Source of the DNA: Onchidella celtica
Taxonomy: Eukaryota > Mollusca > Gastropoda > Systellommatophora > Onchidiidae
DNA: 64,000 nucleotides
NCBI GenBank assembly: GCA_963931925.1
Contig: OZ007567.1
Location: 85,343,177 to 85,407,176 of the forward strand
Direction of reading: 5' to 3'
The translations under genes were made by a program, and so were the position numbers. The notes under the pieces were generated by a model. It was given only the letters and a program-made list of their open reading frames with translations, did not search any database and was not told the origin of the DNA. Each line of letters starts with the position of its first letter. The first letter of the stretch is position 1. Below are positions 11,777 through 24,100 of this stretch, piece after piece.

Positions 11777-12075
11777 CAGGGCTGGATTAACAACCATTAA
11801 GCAGAATAAGCTCGTGGTTGGGGCATGAAGGGGAGGGAAGAGGGGCGCCACAGATTTCATTGCCAGATTTACCATGGACCACATGGTACAAAACAGCAAA
11901 ACGGTGCAGCTGAGCCAGGGTCCACAAAAAGGGGCCCTCACAATAAATGACAAAAAAGTTAAAGTATTTGCTTGTGTGTACGGCTAGCTTTTTATATTTT
12001 TAAATGTATCAAAATATTGCTCTGCGTCTAATGCGGGGGACACCAAAATTCTTTAAAGGTCTTAATTCGGCCCTG
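11777..12075. mobile_element. hAT-like MITE, copy 1
   Basis: Starts CAGGGCTGGATTAA and ends TTAATTCGGCCCTG, a hAT-type terminal inverted repeat. The body matches the copy at 26015-26288 (GATTTACCA, GGTCCACAAAAAGGGG, CACAATAAATGA, AAAGTATTTG). The flanking 8 bp are only partly similar, so the target duplication has decayed. No transposase. Confidence 0.8.
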
Positions 12076-12407
12076 TTTAATGCATGCAGTACCTAAAAGA
12101 GCATTTTCCATCCGTATCTAGCGGTAAGGCTGATGCGTTCTCGGCGTGGGAAAAAGCCTGTTAATAAAATTGCTCATGGTATTTTGGCAATGTTTAGCCT
12201 ATTGATGTTCCTGTCTGTGGTCAGTATTTCCTACACTGATGGTAATTATTGGCGTAGCTGAAGGTGAGGCCGTAAAATAATCCTATTTGTTATACTCCAC
12301 AGCTATCGGGCTAGCTCTTTAGGTCTTATTTTAGGAGGTTCGTTACCATTGGCATTTACACCTCACTTTTCTTGCTTTCGTTTTGTAGTAGGGATTCGTT
12401 TTTTTAG
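12076..12407. other. Intergenic, no gene seen
   Basis: Nothing supported in this stretch. Confidence 0.4.
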
Positions 12408-12671
12408 AATTTTGCCCGGGCAGCGGCCTCATTCGGCCTGCTCTTCTCGATTTTCAACAGAAATGGTATCTTTAACGTGCCCACGGATCCTCCAAGTTTT
12501 TCGTCTTTATCCGAGAAAACTAGGTGCTCGATTCTACTTACCATAGGATCAGGGACAGGAATTTTGTCCCCCAGACAAAGAAAATTCCAACTTGCCTGCT
12601 CCGACAGGGAATCGAACCCGGTACCTTCGGCGTTAGAGGCGAGCACCATGCCTCTAGACCACCGTCTCCCC
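12408..12671 (-). mobile_element. tRNA/Meta-like SINE, core form
   Basis: Minus-strand copy: tRNA-like head from 12671 (B box reversed at GGGAATCGAACCCGG), bridge, then the Meta-like core to GCCCGGGCAG near 12411. No long 3' module follows. A long minus-strand frame running through it is a SINE read-through, not a host gene. Confidence 0.9.
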
Positions 12672-12679
12672 AAACTAGC

Positions 12680-13090
12680 TCTTTTATTAATTTTTTGTTC
12701 CTTGCAATTAGAGTTTTTCAAATCTATACAATTTTGGTAATAGTCAACGAAAATGTGAGCCTGCACCCTCACAGCCCCTTCCCCGAGCCTTATGGAACTT
12801 AAGTTTTCAGTGAGCACAAGTCGCCAAACAAAATTAAAAATGGAAATAAAATAAGATAAAATAAGATAACATGAAATAAAATCACAAATAACGGTAGGAA
12901 AACAAACCTTTTTATGTTGTTGTTGTTGTTCGGGTGATTTCTGTCTTTCCTTGGTTCTGTTTATATCATTACTTGTGAAACGGTGATACAACGTATTGGT
13001 AGGATTACGAGGTGGCAGGATCTAGTGGTGATACTGGTGGTATGACTATACTATGTGGTGGTGGGCCGTGGTACTGGTGATGTTGTACGG
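12680..13090. other. Intergenic, no gene seen
   Basis: Contains an (AATAAGAT)-like stretch at about 12845-12880, a (GTT)n run near 12916 and a GTGGT-rich stretch at 13020-13080. No gene supported. Confidence 0.4.
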
Positions 13091-13091
13091 G

Positions 13092-13272
13092 CAGTGGCGG
13101 ATCTACTGTGAAACTAATGAAGCTTAAGCTTCAGAGCCCCTAATTCCGGAGGGGCCGTGAAGAATTTATTTTTTTAACGAGTGAATTTTGGATGTTGCCT
13201 TTTGTTGCTAGTTGTGGAGGGGCCCAATAACAGTTCGAGCTTCAGGGTCCCAAAAATGTAGGTCCGCCATTG
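13092..13272. mobile_element. hAT-like MITE (second family)
   Basis: Ends CAGTGGCGGATCTAC and, reversed, CAATGGCGGACCTAC are 15-bp inverted repeats with two mismatches. Interior blocks AGCTTCAG-G-CCC also mirror one another. The 8-bp flanks agree at 5 positions (TGTACGGG versus TTTGAGGG), weak support for a decayed hAT target duplication. Confidence 0.7.
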
Positions 13273-13279
13273 TTTGAGG

Positions 13280-14030
13280 GAAATGTGGGCCCATCGAACT
13301 TGTGAGTAGTGATGACAGAGATGACTATGGGCGAAATCGAACAGAAAATTTGTCAAGGTATTTAACATATCGAAGGTTGGCAACCAGAATGTTTTATGTC
13401 CAAAATCACAAGCTTGAGAAAAAAAAGATTTTGAAGTTTGTAATTTTAATGAAAATTCCTGTAATAGTAGAAACCAAGATTTGGGGGAAAACCCAGCGAG
13501 TTGAATGTAGGTCAGCCATCAAATTGAGTGGTGAGTGGAGAAGGTGAAGCAAACAACTGGCCATGAGTAAAGCTCAGACTACTCATATCAGTAATGATAA
13601 TATTATTATTGTCTAGTACGAAACGCAATGATTGCCTCACTTAAGAGCAAGGGTAAGGTCACAGAATTTGGGAATTTTTAGTAAAAAGTGGTGAAGCCTA
13701 TTGTAATAACCTCAACACGGTCAAATGAATAGTTTTGTTGGGTTATGAAACAAAGTCATACATCTTTTGTCTGAGATATCTACAGGCATTCAAGAGCATT
13801 GAATGAAATTGTACATAACAAATCCTGGCCGATAACCCTTGATATATTATCCTATTTATTACAGAGGACTTACCTGTCATTTCTGACGGTTAACATATGT
13901 GCATTTTAATATGAAGTGAGATAAAGAGAGAAAGAGTTTAGAAATGAGAAAATTACGGAAGAAAGCGGAAATTACATCCGCTTAATCGCAAGAAAAATTG
14001 AGCTCTAAAATATTTTGTTTTATTTAATGT
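13280..14030. other. Intergenic, no gene seen
   Basis: AT-rich, without coding signals or recognised repeats. Confidence 0.4.
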
Positions 14031-14035
14031 TATTT

Positions 14036-14158
<123 letters not shown>

Positions 14159-14704
14159 TTGTATTGTTTTTGTCTTAATTTTGTTATTTGAATGCCATTT
14201 TCAATTTGCCAGGAAGAGCGGGATGAAACAGACAGTGATAAACAAACTAATTAAAATGAAAAATTAAAGTTGTTGTTTACAGGCACATGAGTTCAAATTC
14301 TTTGAATGCACTCTGTAACTTGTTTGTATGGTGCCTTTGCTCCGACATTTTATGCCAGTCTTGACAGTGGGGAGAGAAAGAAAAGGAAGAAATTAAGGAT
14401 GGAAAGGATCAAGAATGTGAAAGATAAAAGATGTTGCACCGACAGAAAAAAAAGGGAAAAATCTACTTGGGGGATATACAAATGGACGCAGAGAGTGAGA
14501 ATTAACAAAAGAATTATCCAGAACTGTGAGGGACAAGGAGAAAAGAAGTAACACCCCCCCCCCCCCAATAAGAAAATCAATGACCCTTTCCAGATGTTCA
14601 TGTGGAATACAATAGAAATACGAACTGTTTAAGAAAAACAAGACATGCATTATAAATACATGTATATCTTGTTTACATGCAATTGTTTGACAATATAATT
14701 ATAG

Positions 14705-14939
14705 ATAAACAACTAGTGAATTTAGCCGTTCGTTACTCTACCACAGACAATTCTGCATTTATGATTTTGAGTCTGTTAATTCCACCTAGCGAAATTCGAA
14801 TCAACACAGCCTTTGAGTGCGCACTACGTCTCAACAAAATGTTAATGGACACCTTCACATTGTCATCTAAAAAAGAAGGCTTCCTTCTGAAACAACATAA
14901 GTCCAAACTAATGGCTGAGAGAAAAGCCGAAAACACTTT
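14705..14939 (+). other. Weak candidate coding exon
   Basis: A frame with mixed amino-acid composition (DKQLVNLAVRYSTTDNSAF...MAERKAENT) is bounded by a possible acceptor (ATAATTATAG) and a consensus donor (GTGAGT at 14940). It looks more protein-like than neighbouring low-complexity frames, but no domain is recognised and no neighbouring exon can be linked. Confidence 0.25.
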
Positions 14940-15238
14940 GTGAGTGCCTTATTTTAATCCCCGTTAAGATCCTGAAAAACGTGTTTTTGTTTTCTTAAAG
15001 ACGCGAGACTGCTTTTTCTGATTCTTCCTCAAACAAAATAAGTCGATACATGACGGATTTTGAGATTTGTAAGTTTTTCAGTTTTCTTTCGAAAGGCTAG
15101 AAAATGCACCTGAGATATATATAGATAATTAAGTCCATCTGTCAGATGGGCAAGAGAGTAGGCGCCGCGATATGTAGGAGTTACAAAAATTGTTTGTCTG
15201 TCAAATAATGAGGTCAGAAAAAATTATTCAGCCTACTT

Positions 15239-15462
15239 ATATCTTATCTTATCTTGGCCTGTCTTGTTTCTTGTCTTTCTTTCTCGTATCTTAACTTATC
15301 TTATTTCACCTTGTCTTGTCCTGTCTAGTGTCTTGTTTTGTCTTTTCTTTTATCTTATTTCATCTTATCTTATCTTGTCCTGCCTTGTGTCTTTTCTTTC
15401 CTTGTCTTATTCTATCTTGTCTTATCTTAAATCTTATCTTGTTTCGTCTTGTCTTGGTGTTT
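15239..15462. repeat. Degenerate CTTAT/CTTGT pentamer repeat
   Basis: Tract of TCTTA and TCTTG pentamers with interruptions. A short pure TATCT run also ends the non-LTR fragment near 42475, so part of this tract could have seeded from a retroelement tail, though no retroelement body is seen next to it. Confidence 0.9.
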
Positions 15463-15469
15463 TTAGACG

Positions 15470-16560
15470 ATAAATTTCCAAATTTTCATGAGAGTTCCTT
15501 TAAGGCAGATTTCCAAAATGCAACGAGCTAATGGAAATGTTCAGAACTCTACTTTTTTTCTTTTTAAATGCGGAGTAGCTTTTATAAACCTCAACATGTC
15601 TTTTTAGGTCAAAATGTGCACAAGTTTACACATTTCAAAATTTGTCTCTTTTTCACCAGAGGCATTTCTAGTTCTGTTCTTCCATGCTGATATAGTGTTG
15701 ATTCAGAAAATGGTTTTAAACACTCGTCTCCCACTTGCAGTGTCCGGGAAGGAATTACATGTATTTTGAAGATCCACAATGGGGTTTTCTTTTATTGACA
15801 CCGGCAATGTGTAAAGAGAGGCGAAATTTCCGATTATACTTTTCCATTCTAGTCGAGTATGAAAATACGTCTGTTTCTCGGAGGATCGAAAAAATTGTAA
15901 ATAAAAAATGCTAAAACCCTAATTTCATTTCTTTTTATTTAAAGTACAGAAATCTGCGGAAGGTTATTTCCTTTAAACATACAGATTAGTACAGTACGTA
16001 TTGGTTTTAAATCGCAAACTCAATATTCCAAATTCAATCAGTGAATCGATGGATCGCAACTTGCCAAGCAATATCACACGAGAAAACCGGCGGCGGACGA
16101 AACAAAGTTCTATAGACAAACGATAAAAGATCGACAAGTGAGAAGACAAAATGATAAGGAGGAAACAAACATAGAAAATAAACGAATGTGATATAAAAAA
16201 ATACGAAAGAAAGAAGTCATAAAACAAACAAGATTAGGAAGCCAGTCGGTCGGCTTTAAGCACTTCCGCTGAAATGTGTTTTCTGGCAGCACTTTACTTA
16301 ATTTGTTCAGTTAAGACTTCACACCTTTTTGTTCCTGTTACCAGGTGCTTGCTAGCGTAGCATCACATTGATGTACCTGCTATATCTCCTTAAGCTGTAT
16401 TTGATTATTACGTGTTCTATAAAAAAAATTATGTGACTTGCCTTTTCAAATGTAAAGTAACACAAACTTTAATTTTTCTTTATTCTCTTAGTTCTGATAT
16501 ATGGAGATCTGTGATGGGGATGAGTGAGTGATCGGGACTGGCTTTTGCTATATACACTGA
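15470..16560. other. Intergenic, no gene seen
   Basis: AT-rich. The minus-strand Phe/Ile-rich frames at 15973-16292 show no family signature. Confidence 0.4.
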
Positions 16561-16565
16561 CTACT

Positions 16566-16987
16566 GGGGGACACGGTAATCTAGAGGCAAGATGCTCGCC
16601 CCTCATGTCGAAGGTACCGGGTTCGAGTCCCGGTCGGTGCAGGCATGTTGAAATTTGGGGTTTTTTTTTTCTCATATTTCCTTGTCTCTGATCCTATGGT
16701 GGATAGGATCGAGGACCTAGTCTTCTCGGATAAGGACGAAAAACTCGGAGGGCCGGTGTGCACGTTGCGCACGTTAAAGATGCCTTGGCAGTTGGAAATC
16801 CAGAAAAGCAGGCCGAACAGGCCGCTGTCCGGGGAAAATTAAATCAAATGCATCCCTACCACCCCCCCCCCACACACACACACATAAAAACCGCCGACCG
16901 GCGCTGCATTTGTAACTGGGCTGCAATGACACTAAGGCAAATTTCTCAAATGGGATTAAAGAAGTATACAAAATACAAATACAAAAA
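16566..16987 (+). mobile_element. tRNA/Meta-like SINE, short-tail form (~420 bp)
   Basis: The tRNA-like head (B box GGTTCGAGTCC) is followed by the bridge GGCATGTTGAAATTTGG. The Meta-like core comes next (GACCTAGTCTTCTCGGATAA, GCGCACGTTAAAGATGCC, CAGGCCGAACAGGCCGC). The 3' module contains CCGCCGACCGGCGCTGCA, TAACTGGGCTGCAATG and AAGTATACAAAATAC. The copy at 56908 shares all of these in the same order. The 3' module differs completely from that of the copies at 9504 and 30334. Confidence 0.92.
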
Positions 16988-17074
16988 TATTCTTGCCATA
17001 GCGAGTATAATTGGATGTAAATTAATCGACATCATAGCGTATGAGTCTCACGCTCGTTCCTCAGACTTCACTAT

Positions 17075-17566
17075 TTAAATTAGTTGGATGGTCACATCAA
17101 GATTTGAGTATCAACGGAGAGTATAGATGTAGCCTATAGAGGGTTCACTTCCGCCAAGTCGAGAATTTAGGTCGCTGCGGTAAACAAGAAATTGAAGAAT
17201 TGAAAGAGAGCTTCTTCACCAAGGATAGTGTGCATTTCTGTTTACTGTGGTTTGTTCATATTAATTTTTGGGCTGATTGAAACTATTTAAAACCGTTTGT
17301 AAGCTCCTGCGCCCCGTGAAAATGCACAAACGGATATTGTTTACCGCAGCGACCTACTTTCCGCTCCATGCTAACAGTGGTTTCACGGAGCCTCCCGTGT
17401 CTCGCAGTGCAAATCGACCAATAGTGTACCCTCTCTATAATATGTATATCCTCTCTGGTTTCAATGAGACCTTGCGTGCCTAATGCGCTGGATCTCTCTG
17501 AAACTTGATGTCGTGACGTCACCATCAATCTAGTAGGGCGATCAAAATTTGCTTCTACGCGCCGCT
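17075..17566. mobile_element. Foldback element related to the 11188 MITE
   Basis: Outer arms AGTTGGATGGTCACATCAAG (about 17083) and, reversed, GATTGATGGTGACGTCACGA (about 17515) mirror each other. Inner arms AGGTCGCTGCGGTAAACAA (about 17169) and TTGTTTACCGCAGCGACCT (about 17338) are a perfect 19-bp inverted repeat. The sequences GTTTCAATGAGAC and GTGACGTCACCATC are shared with the 11188 element. No coding capacity. Confidence 0.75.
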
Positions 17567-17890
17567 TCTTATCTCAAAGCAAGGGACGCACAATGGTTGG
17601 CAAGTACATGTAAATAATACTCATCCATATCTCAACCAAAGACCTAGACATCTTTTTGTGTATGAACGTGTGTGTGTATCTCCATTATTTCAACTGCCTT
17701 TATTTCAGAATTTTTTCTTCGACATCAAAGACATCTTTGGAGCAAAGCAAAATTCCTGCAATATCACTTCATTACGGTGTTATGTATCTCTTGGAATGTG
17801 GGCGTGTTCATTTCTTGTTTGAATGATTAACAAACGCTGTCTTCACCCTCTGCTATCATACACATTGGTCCTCCATCCCCTTAGGGTAAT

Positions 17891-18362
17891 CATGGTTCTT
17901 AACAGGGGCGATATCGGCCCCCTCGCCCTCCCCTGGGGGGCGATTTTGATTTCCAAGGGAGCGCAAACGAAGAAGAGGGAGATGAGGAGGCGAAAACAGT
18001 CATGAATGCGAGGCCATGTGAGGGCAAATACAGGGATGACCTTTGACTTGCTCAACAGCACTCGTAGATGGGTTTTATGAACAGAAAAGGCCCCACTTTT
18101 TTTTTTAGTGCATTTGATAAAGAATGCTTTCTGTTTTATAACGAATGGTCAACACGCCTGTTGTCATTAAAAAGGCTTTGAAAATCTTAACATCATAATT
18201 TGTGTGTAGTCTGTCTTCTTGTGAAATGTATCCGTTGGGTTTGGGTCGAGTTTTGTTGTTGTTGCTAGGGGGTGGGGGGGGGGGGGGGAATAAACACTTT
18301 TTAAAAAAAGGGGGGGTGAAAGCGTCATGGGGCGATTGCCTGAAAAAGGCTGAGAACCACTG
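17891..18362. mobile_element. hAT-like non-autonomous element
   Basis: The right end, reversed, reads CAGTGGTTCTCAGCCTTTTT, a very typical hAT terminus. The left end CATGGTTCTTAACAGGGGCG is its imperfect mirror. CCTTAGGG flanks both sides (left about 17878-17886, right 18363-18370), offset by four bases on the left. The interior has poly-G runs and no transposase. Confidence 0.7.
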
Positions 18363-18370
18363 CCTTAGGG

Positions 18371-18945
18371 TATCTAACACAAGCGACGATAATTTTGGGA
18401 GGATCTGACTCTCCGCCAATTTCAGATATGGAGAGTATATGAATGACGTACTTCGCTGCAAACTGGTTTCTAAGTACAGAAGATCTCTTAAGGATTAAAA
18501 GAGTGCGATGGGTAATAATAAAAAGTGTGACAACAGGGTGATAATTTACGGAGGGGAAGCATAAAACAAAACATTCAGATGTGGGAAGTGTTTTTGTTCC
18601 CTCTTCCCCCTCCCACTTTCGACGACATATCAAGCACCTCTGCTTATGCAGAAATGATTAGCAAGCTCTTTGAAGTTCATAGCTAAGATAATGTGTTGAT
18701 TGCTCTCGCACTGAGCGAGTACTCGATGATATTTGAAGTCGATGCTCGGGCTATCATCGAAACAGACAGTACCACTCGTGAACTTCTTGATTACATTAAT
18801 CTGCTGCTCAGATGTCGTTCCAGCCACGCATTCCATAATGCTCCCGTTTATCCCGTTTATGTCGGATCGTCACTTCTTGTCCACGGCTGCCCCCGAATTC
18901 TTGTTCAGTTGCTGTTTCTGCCAGCCACATGCCTGATTGAGACAT
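18371..18945. other. Intergenic, no gene supported
   Basis: Two antisense frames (plus 18693-19025 and minus 18630-18836) both look moderately protein-like around 18640-18840, but neither has a recognisable domain or a clear splice pair. No call is made. Confidence 0.35.
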
Positions 18946-18949
18946 CTAG

Positions 18950-19950
18950 ATCTGGAAGATTGGGCAAGAATGGAGAAAGGTTTGATTTCTTTGTTGTATG
19001 TGGGCAAGAAGGGAGAAAGGTTTGATTTCTGTGTTGTATTTGAGCAAGAATGGAGAAAGATTTGATTTCTGTGTTGTATGTGGGCAAGAAGGGAGAAAAG
19101 TTTGATTTCTGTGTTGTATTTGGGCAAGAAGGGAGAAAGATTTGATTTCTGTGTTGTATTTGGGCAAGAATGGAGAAAGGTTTGATTTCTGTGTTGTATT
19201 TGGGCAAGAATGGAGAAAGATTTGATTTCTGTGTTGTATGTGGGCAAGAAGGGAGAAAGATTTGATTTCTGTGTTGTATGTGGGCAAGAAGGGAGAAAGG
19301 TTTGATTTCTGTGTTGTATTTGGGCAAGAAGGGAGAAAGGTTTGATTTCTGTGTTGTATTTGGGCAAGGATGGAGAAAAGTTTGGTTTCTGTGTCCTGTT
19401 GGGTAAGAATGGAGAAATGATTTCTGTGTCCTGTCGGCCAAGAATGGAGAAATGATTTCTGTATCCTGGAGGACAAGACTGGAGAAAGGTTAGCTTTCTG
19501 TGTCCTGTCGGGCAGGGATGGAGAAAAGTTTGATTTCTGTGTCCTGTTGGGCAAGAATGGAGAAATGATTTCTGTGTCCTGTCGGCCAAGAATGGAGAAA
19601 TGATTTCTGTGTCCTGGAGGACAAGAATGGAGAAAGGTTAGCTTTCTGTGTTCTGGAGGGCAAGAATGGAGAAATGATTTCTGTGTCCTGTCGGCCAAGA
19701 ATGGAGAAATGATTTCTGTGACCTGGAGGACAAGAATGGAGAAAGGTTAGCTTTCTGTGTTCTGGAGGGCAAGAATGGAGAAATGATTTCTGTGTCCTGG
19801 GGGGGCAAGAATGGAGAAATGATTTCTGTGTCCTGGAGGACAAGTATGGAGACATGATTTCTGTGTCCCGTCTGACAAGAATGGAGAAACGTCTGATTTC
19901 TGTACCTATTGGGCGAGAATGGAGAAAAGTTTGATTTATGTGTCCTATGG
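18950..19950. repeat. 40-bp and 35-bp composite minisatellite
   Basis: The left part (about 18955-19390) is an array of 40-bp units built on GGGCAAGAA-GGAGAAAG and TTTGATTTCTGTGTTGTAT. The right part (about 19390-19950) switches to about 35-bp units ending TTTCTGTGTCCTG with GGCCAAGAATGGAGAAATGA. Because 40 and 35 are not multiples of three while their combinations are long, all three minus-strand frames stay open. The resulting 178-250 aa frames are repeat artefacts. Confidence 0.95.
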
Positions 19951-19959
19951 CAAAATGCG

Positions 19960-21000
19960 GATCTTGAAGACCCTCTTTAATTATTGTTTTCACTTCGCTG
20001 GCATGATAATCGGGATGAATTACAAACATTTCTTAAACATTTATGTCAATGGATCAAATGGTTGTTCAATGTACTAAGACAGGCAGATTGACTCCATGTA
20101 TGCGTACGGTAAGGGCAAAACAATGTGCCGTTTTGTTCTTCACATTTTCTGCTTTAGTTTCAGTGCGTGAAAGATGAAGAGCACGGAACTGAGAAATATG
20201 GAAGCAATTAAAGAAAGCATCCCATTTAACTTATCTTTCCCCTTAATCTACTTTCCAAAGGTCAGGTCTTTTTTCTTTTTCTTACGACGCCTCCTGGAGC
20301 AGGTACATGTACAGAGTAGTCGCGGTGTGACGTGAATTTTTCAGATAATAAGGTAGACGTGCCTTTGGTAACTCTGGTGGAAAAAGAAAATACGTACATT
20401 CAACACCTAACTTTTATATGTGGAGTCAGAACAGCTGATTCTCCCGACGGAACAGCTGCGGCAAAGACCAGTGAATACAACAGTCTTCCAAAATGAAATG
20501 GAATCGCCCTCAGAAATTAAGAAAGGAAACTGATTCTACCCATTTCTCTCATTACATCAGTCAGGCTAGTTTGGTCGGTCGACCGCAGATATCACTTGAT
20601 TAACTATAAGCATACAACAATTAATTATTGCAGTGGTATGATTTGTACGACTTGTCCGCACTGATATACAAACCCTCGATGCGTCTGCATTTTCAAAGGA
20701 TCTGAGGTCCTTTGATTTCTCGGGAGCCTCAGCCCAGTGCTGTTGACCCACAAATGTTCAAAGGAAGACAGCCTTCTTGCTATTGTTTGGGAAGGGAATG
20801 CAATAAACAGAAGTTTACAAAGATGGATTTGTGCCCCTGTGAAAACAAAAGCAAAAAAAAAAACACACAAAAATGTTCCAATGTGAATTCTCTGAGACAA
20901 GTGATTTCTTGGGATCGGCCGAATACGTTTCGAAATCAGTACACGTGCTGCGTTAAAGCCGGGAGGTAAGGGAGATCATCCAAGGCGTATTAAGTAATTA
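19960..21000. other. Intergenic, no gene seen
   Basis: No family recognised on either strand. Frames of up to about 90 codons are present without domains. Confidence 0.4.
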
Positions 21001-21027
21001 ACTGCAGTATTTTCCCCTTGCTGTTAG

Positions 21028-21137
21028 AGTCTCCACGTCTTCACATCTATTTACTCGGCCAAGATTTCCTGGAATGCGCCCCGCCTGAGAGGAGAACAAT
21101 GCGGCAATATCAGAGGCGTCACGCAAATCACAACAAG
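21028..21137 (+). other. Weak candidate internal exon
   Basis: A plus-strand stretch bounded by a pyrimidine-rich acceptor (CCCTTGCTGTTAG) and a donor (AACAAG followed by GTAGGG) is open in one frame. It reads SPRLHIYLLGQDFLECA... and ends RRHANHNK. Composition is protein-like and GC rises locally. No family is recognised and no partner exon is found. Confidence 0.3.
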
Positions 21138-21139
21138 GT

Positions 21140-24100
21140 AGGGGACGCTTTATCGGGCCTCTGCTACTCAAGTCTGTCTTACTGTATGTCTTACTTCAAA
21201 TGGTATTCTGTTCTGAATTTGAAAGGGAGAAACAGCCATGTTAATTGTGTAACAGTGCTGGGAGGGAGATAAAAAGTGTGTAGTGATATGTATGTATGTG
21301 TTAAAATAATGGAAACACTTTACGACATTGCAATGCACATATTCCTACTTTCTACTTACCACATTATGTCAAACGTACAATCTTCTCGCTTTATACCTTT
21401 TTTTTTTAATTTTAACTGATGATCGTATTCAAGATGCTGTCACACAAAATTCATCCACGCGCTGGAAATAATTCTTATAAAACGTTCGTTTTCTTTTTCA
21501 TTTACAACATTCACTATTGAGTCAGATTTTTGCGGAACTGTTCGTTCGAATTCTCCATTTAAGGTTCTTTACGTGATTCTTTTCCGCGTCCACTTAACAA
21601 ACTCCAAAAAAATAATGCACCATAGGAATGTTCACGGATGTACAGTGGCTGTGTGCTTTGTACATTTATTTATTTATTAACTTCAGTTTTAATTTGATCC
21701 ATCGGGAACGTCATAACGAGTTGAACCAACGCGTGCAGCACAAGAGTACCGTTATACAATAGTCATTAAAGTGTCTAATTTGCGTCTGTAGGCACGGGGG
21801 GATGTGAAGCTTAAAAAGTACATGTCTGTAGCTGTCTTTGCTGATCGGCTCAGGCGCATTTCAACTAGGTACTCTGGCAGGAGTTTGCTCATCAGTTTTA
21901 AGCAATGGGTGTAGGCGTATTTCTGATGCAGCACAACCAATCAGCTAGTGCAAAGATACTAGATACAATAACATGAGCCATTCCCTTCTTCGCGCCACTA
22001 AAAAAATCGTGCACACAATTTGCGTGCTGATCGGGGGCGGGCTACTGCGGCTGAAAAAAAAAGGAAATAATAGCCAGAGCTTTCACACAGCGATTGAAGT
22101 TATAATTACAAAGTAGATGAATTCAATCAAGGCCTACAGTAATAGCTGAACCGCAAACGAAATTCAATATTTTCCCTATAGTACACATATTCGCTTTGTA
22201 AAATACGGCACTGACTTCCGCGCATTCGCCGCTAGGTGGCGGTGCGAACTCTGTGCACGCTAAAAGTGCTAGTTGTCTTATCTTATTCTGTCTAGAATCT
22301 TTGGTTAGTGGGAGCCAACCCACCTTTGCGCCGCCCCTGAGTTTACCTGTGTCTCTCCTGCTGCGTCCCAGCCCGGCAGCGGGATGAAGAGCGCATTCCA
22401 CCGTCTCGGTCGCTTAGTCGAACCACCTGTAACTGGCGTTGCCGACGGCCAAACCACGACAATATTGCACATTGTCAGTGAGCCTTTTATGTATCTGTAA
22501 CATAAACAAAGCGAAACATTTACCTTCAGACACATTAAGCCATGTACCCTATGAATTTTCTCCCAGTCCAGAATCGTAGTATTTATTTTTACTGGAGACA
22601 TTTTTTTTTCTTTGTTTATCCTCCTTGGCGGAGACGTGCTCAAAGTCTATCCCCAGAAGCTCGCCTTGTGGCATTAACGAGAATAGTGACGACATAACTT
22701 CTTTCGGACAGTAATGTTATTTCAAGTTCAAACCTACCAAGATCCAGGACATGTTTGCTCTGCCTTCTCTCCACTTTTGTTAGTTCTTAGTATAAATGTA
22801 GTTATTTTTCTTCGTGTTTCTTTTGTGATATGTGGCTGCTTTTTTTTCTGTTAATTGTAATTAAAAATAGCAAAAACAGCAATCACAACAAAAATAAATA
22901 AAAATTCCTTTCCTTCGACTACCTCATTCCTAATTCTTTATCATTTTCTTTGAAGAAAGTCAGACAGAAAGCTCTTGATAATATAATGAATAAACGTCAG
23001 TATGATGATAAAAGTGATGGCGATGATGGCATTGCCCGTCTGATGTTTATTTCCTATGTCTTGTGTATTATAACACATTTTGGACCTTACCCAAATAGAT
23101 TGATGCATTTGATAAGAACGTTCCAACCAGCCTTTCTCTACAGTGTGAGCTGTCTTGGAGGTATTGCACAGCTTTGTTATTGTTGTCCTCAGAGATTGTA
23201 AACGTGTCATTGCCATTATTTTACTTGCCAAGTTTCCTCTTCGTTGGTATTTTCATTACTTTTTTTTTCTTTATTCTCTTTATTCTTCCGGTTGTTGCTT
23301 TTTCTTAATCAATGTAGACAGACAACATAATATAATTAAGTGATAGTCTCACTTGATTAGGCCTATTACTGTCTAATCAAAACGAATAAAACTGTAGAGC
23401 CAAAGTTTTATCTTTAGAGATGACGTTGAATGTAACAATAAATTCTTTGTGGTGCAGAGACTAAAGAGTCTGGAACAATATACGGTGTAGTCTCAGCATG
23501 GCCCGCATAGTGAGTCTTTCCTTCATGACTTGATCTTTATACAAGTAATTTACATAATCCTTTTGACAGGAATGTAAAAGAACGTGTGAGGGGAAAGGGG
23601 AGAAGGCTATTTTGGGCTATTTCACCAAATTACAGAACTGCAGTGTACTTACGTATAACACCTACTCACAACAGTGTTACATTGTATTTGTATTTGTGTG
23701 TATGTGAGACCAATTTGTGATCAGTTTCTGAAAAGTTGCCATGACCATTTTCACCACGACAAAGAGGCCGCTGTGGCCGGTGAACTAAACGTAATCCTAA
23801 CCCAAAGCCTGGCATTCTCAGAAATTCGTACTGCAAACAAATTTCAATTTGGTCACAAACGCCGTATTGTCCAAACAGTCACTCAAAAGAAAAAACAACA
23901 CATAATTTGGAGGAAATTGTGTACATCCGCAGCAACAGTAGAGGTGAAGCCAATAGCTGCAATACTACCAATACCTCTCCCTTTCCCTCCATACCTTTGC
24001 ATCGTGTTTGTTGCTCTTGTTGTTTTTTGATGTTGCTATACACTGTATTTATTTTTGGACTTATAAAGACCCACGATAAGCTGTCTCCCAACTCAGTTAA

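Noticed and set aside
12404..12991. 195-aa minus-strand frame
   Set aside because: Most of it reads through a SINE (tRNA head plus core).
16566..16640. Possible tRNA gene with good B box
   Set aside because: It continues directly into the SINE core and 3' module.
18870..19698. 178-250 aa minus-strand frames rich in His-Arg-Asn-Gln and Ser-Pro-Phe
   Set aside because: Produced by the 40/35-bp minisatellite in three frames at once, with no independent coding evidence.
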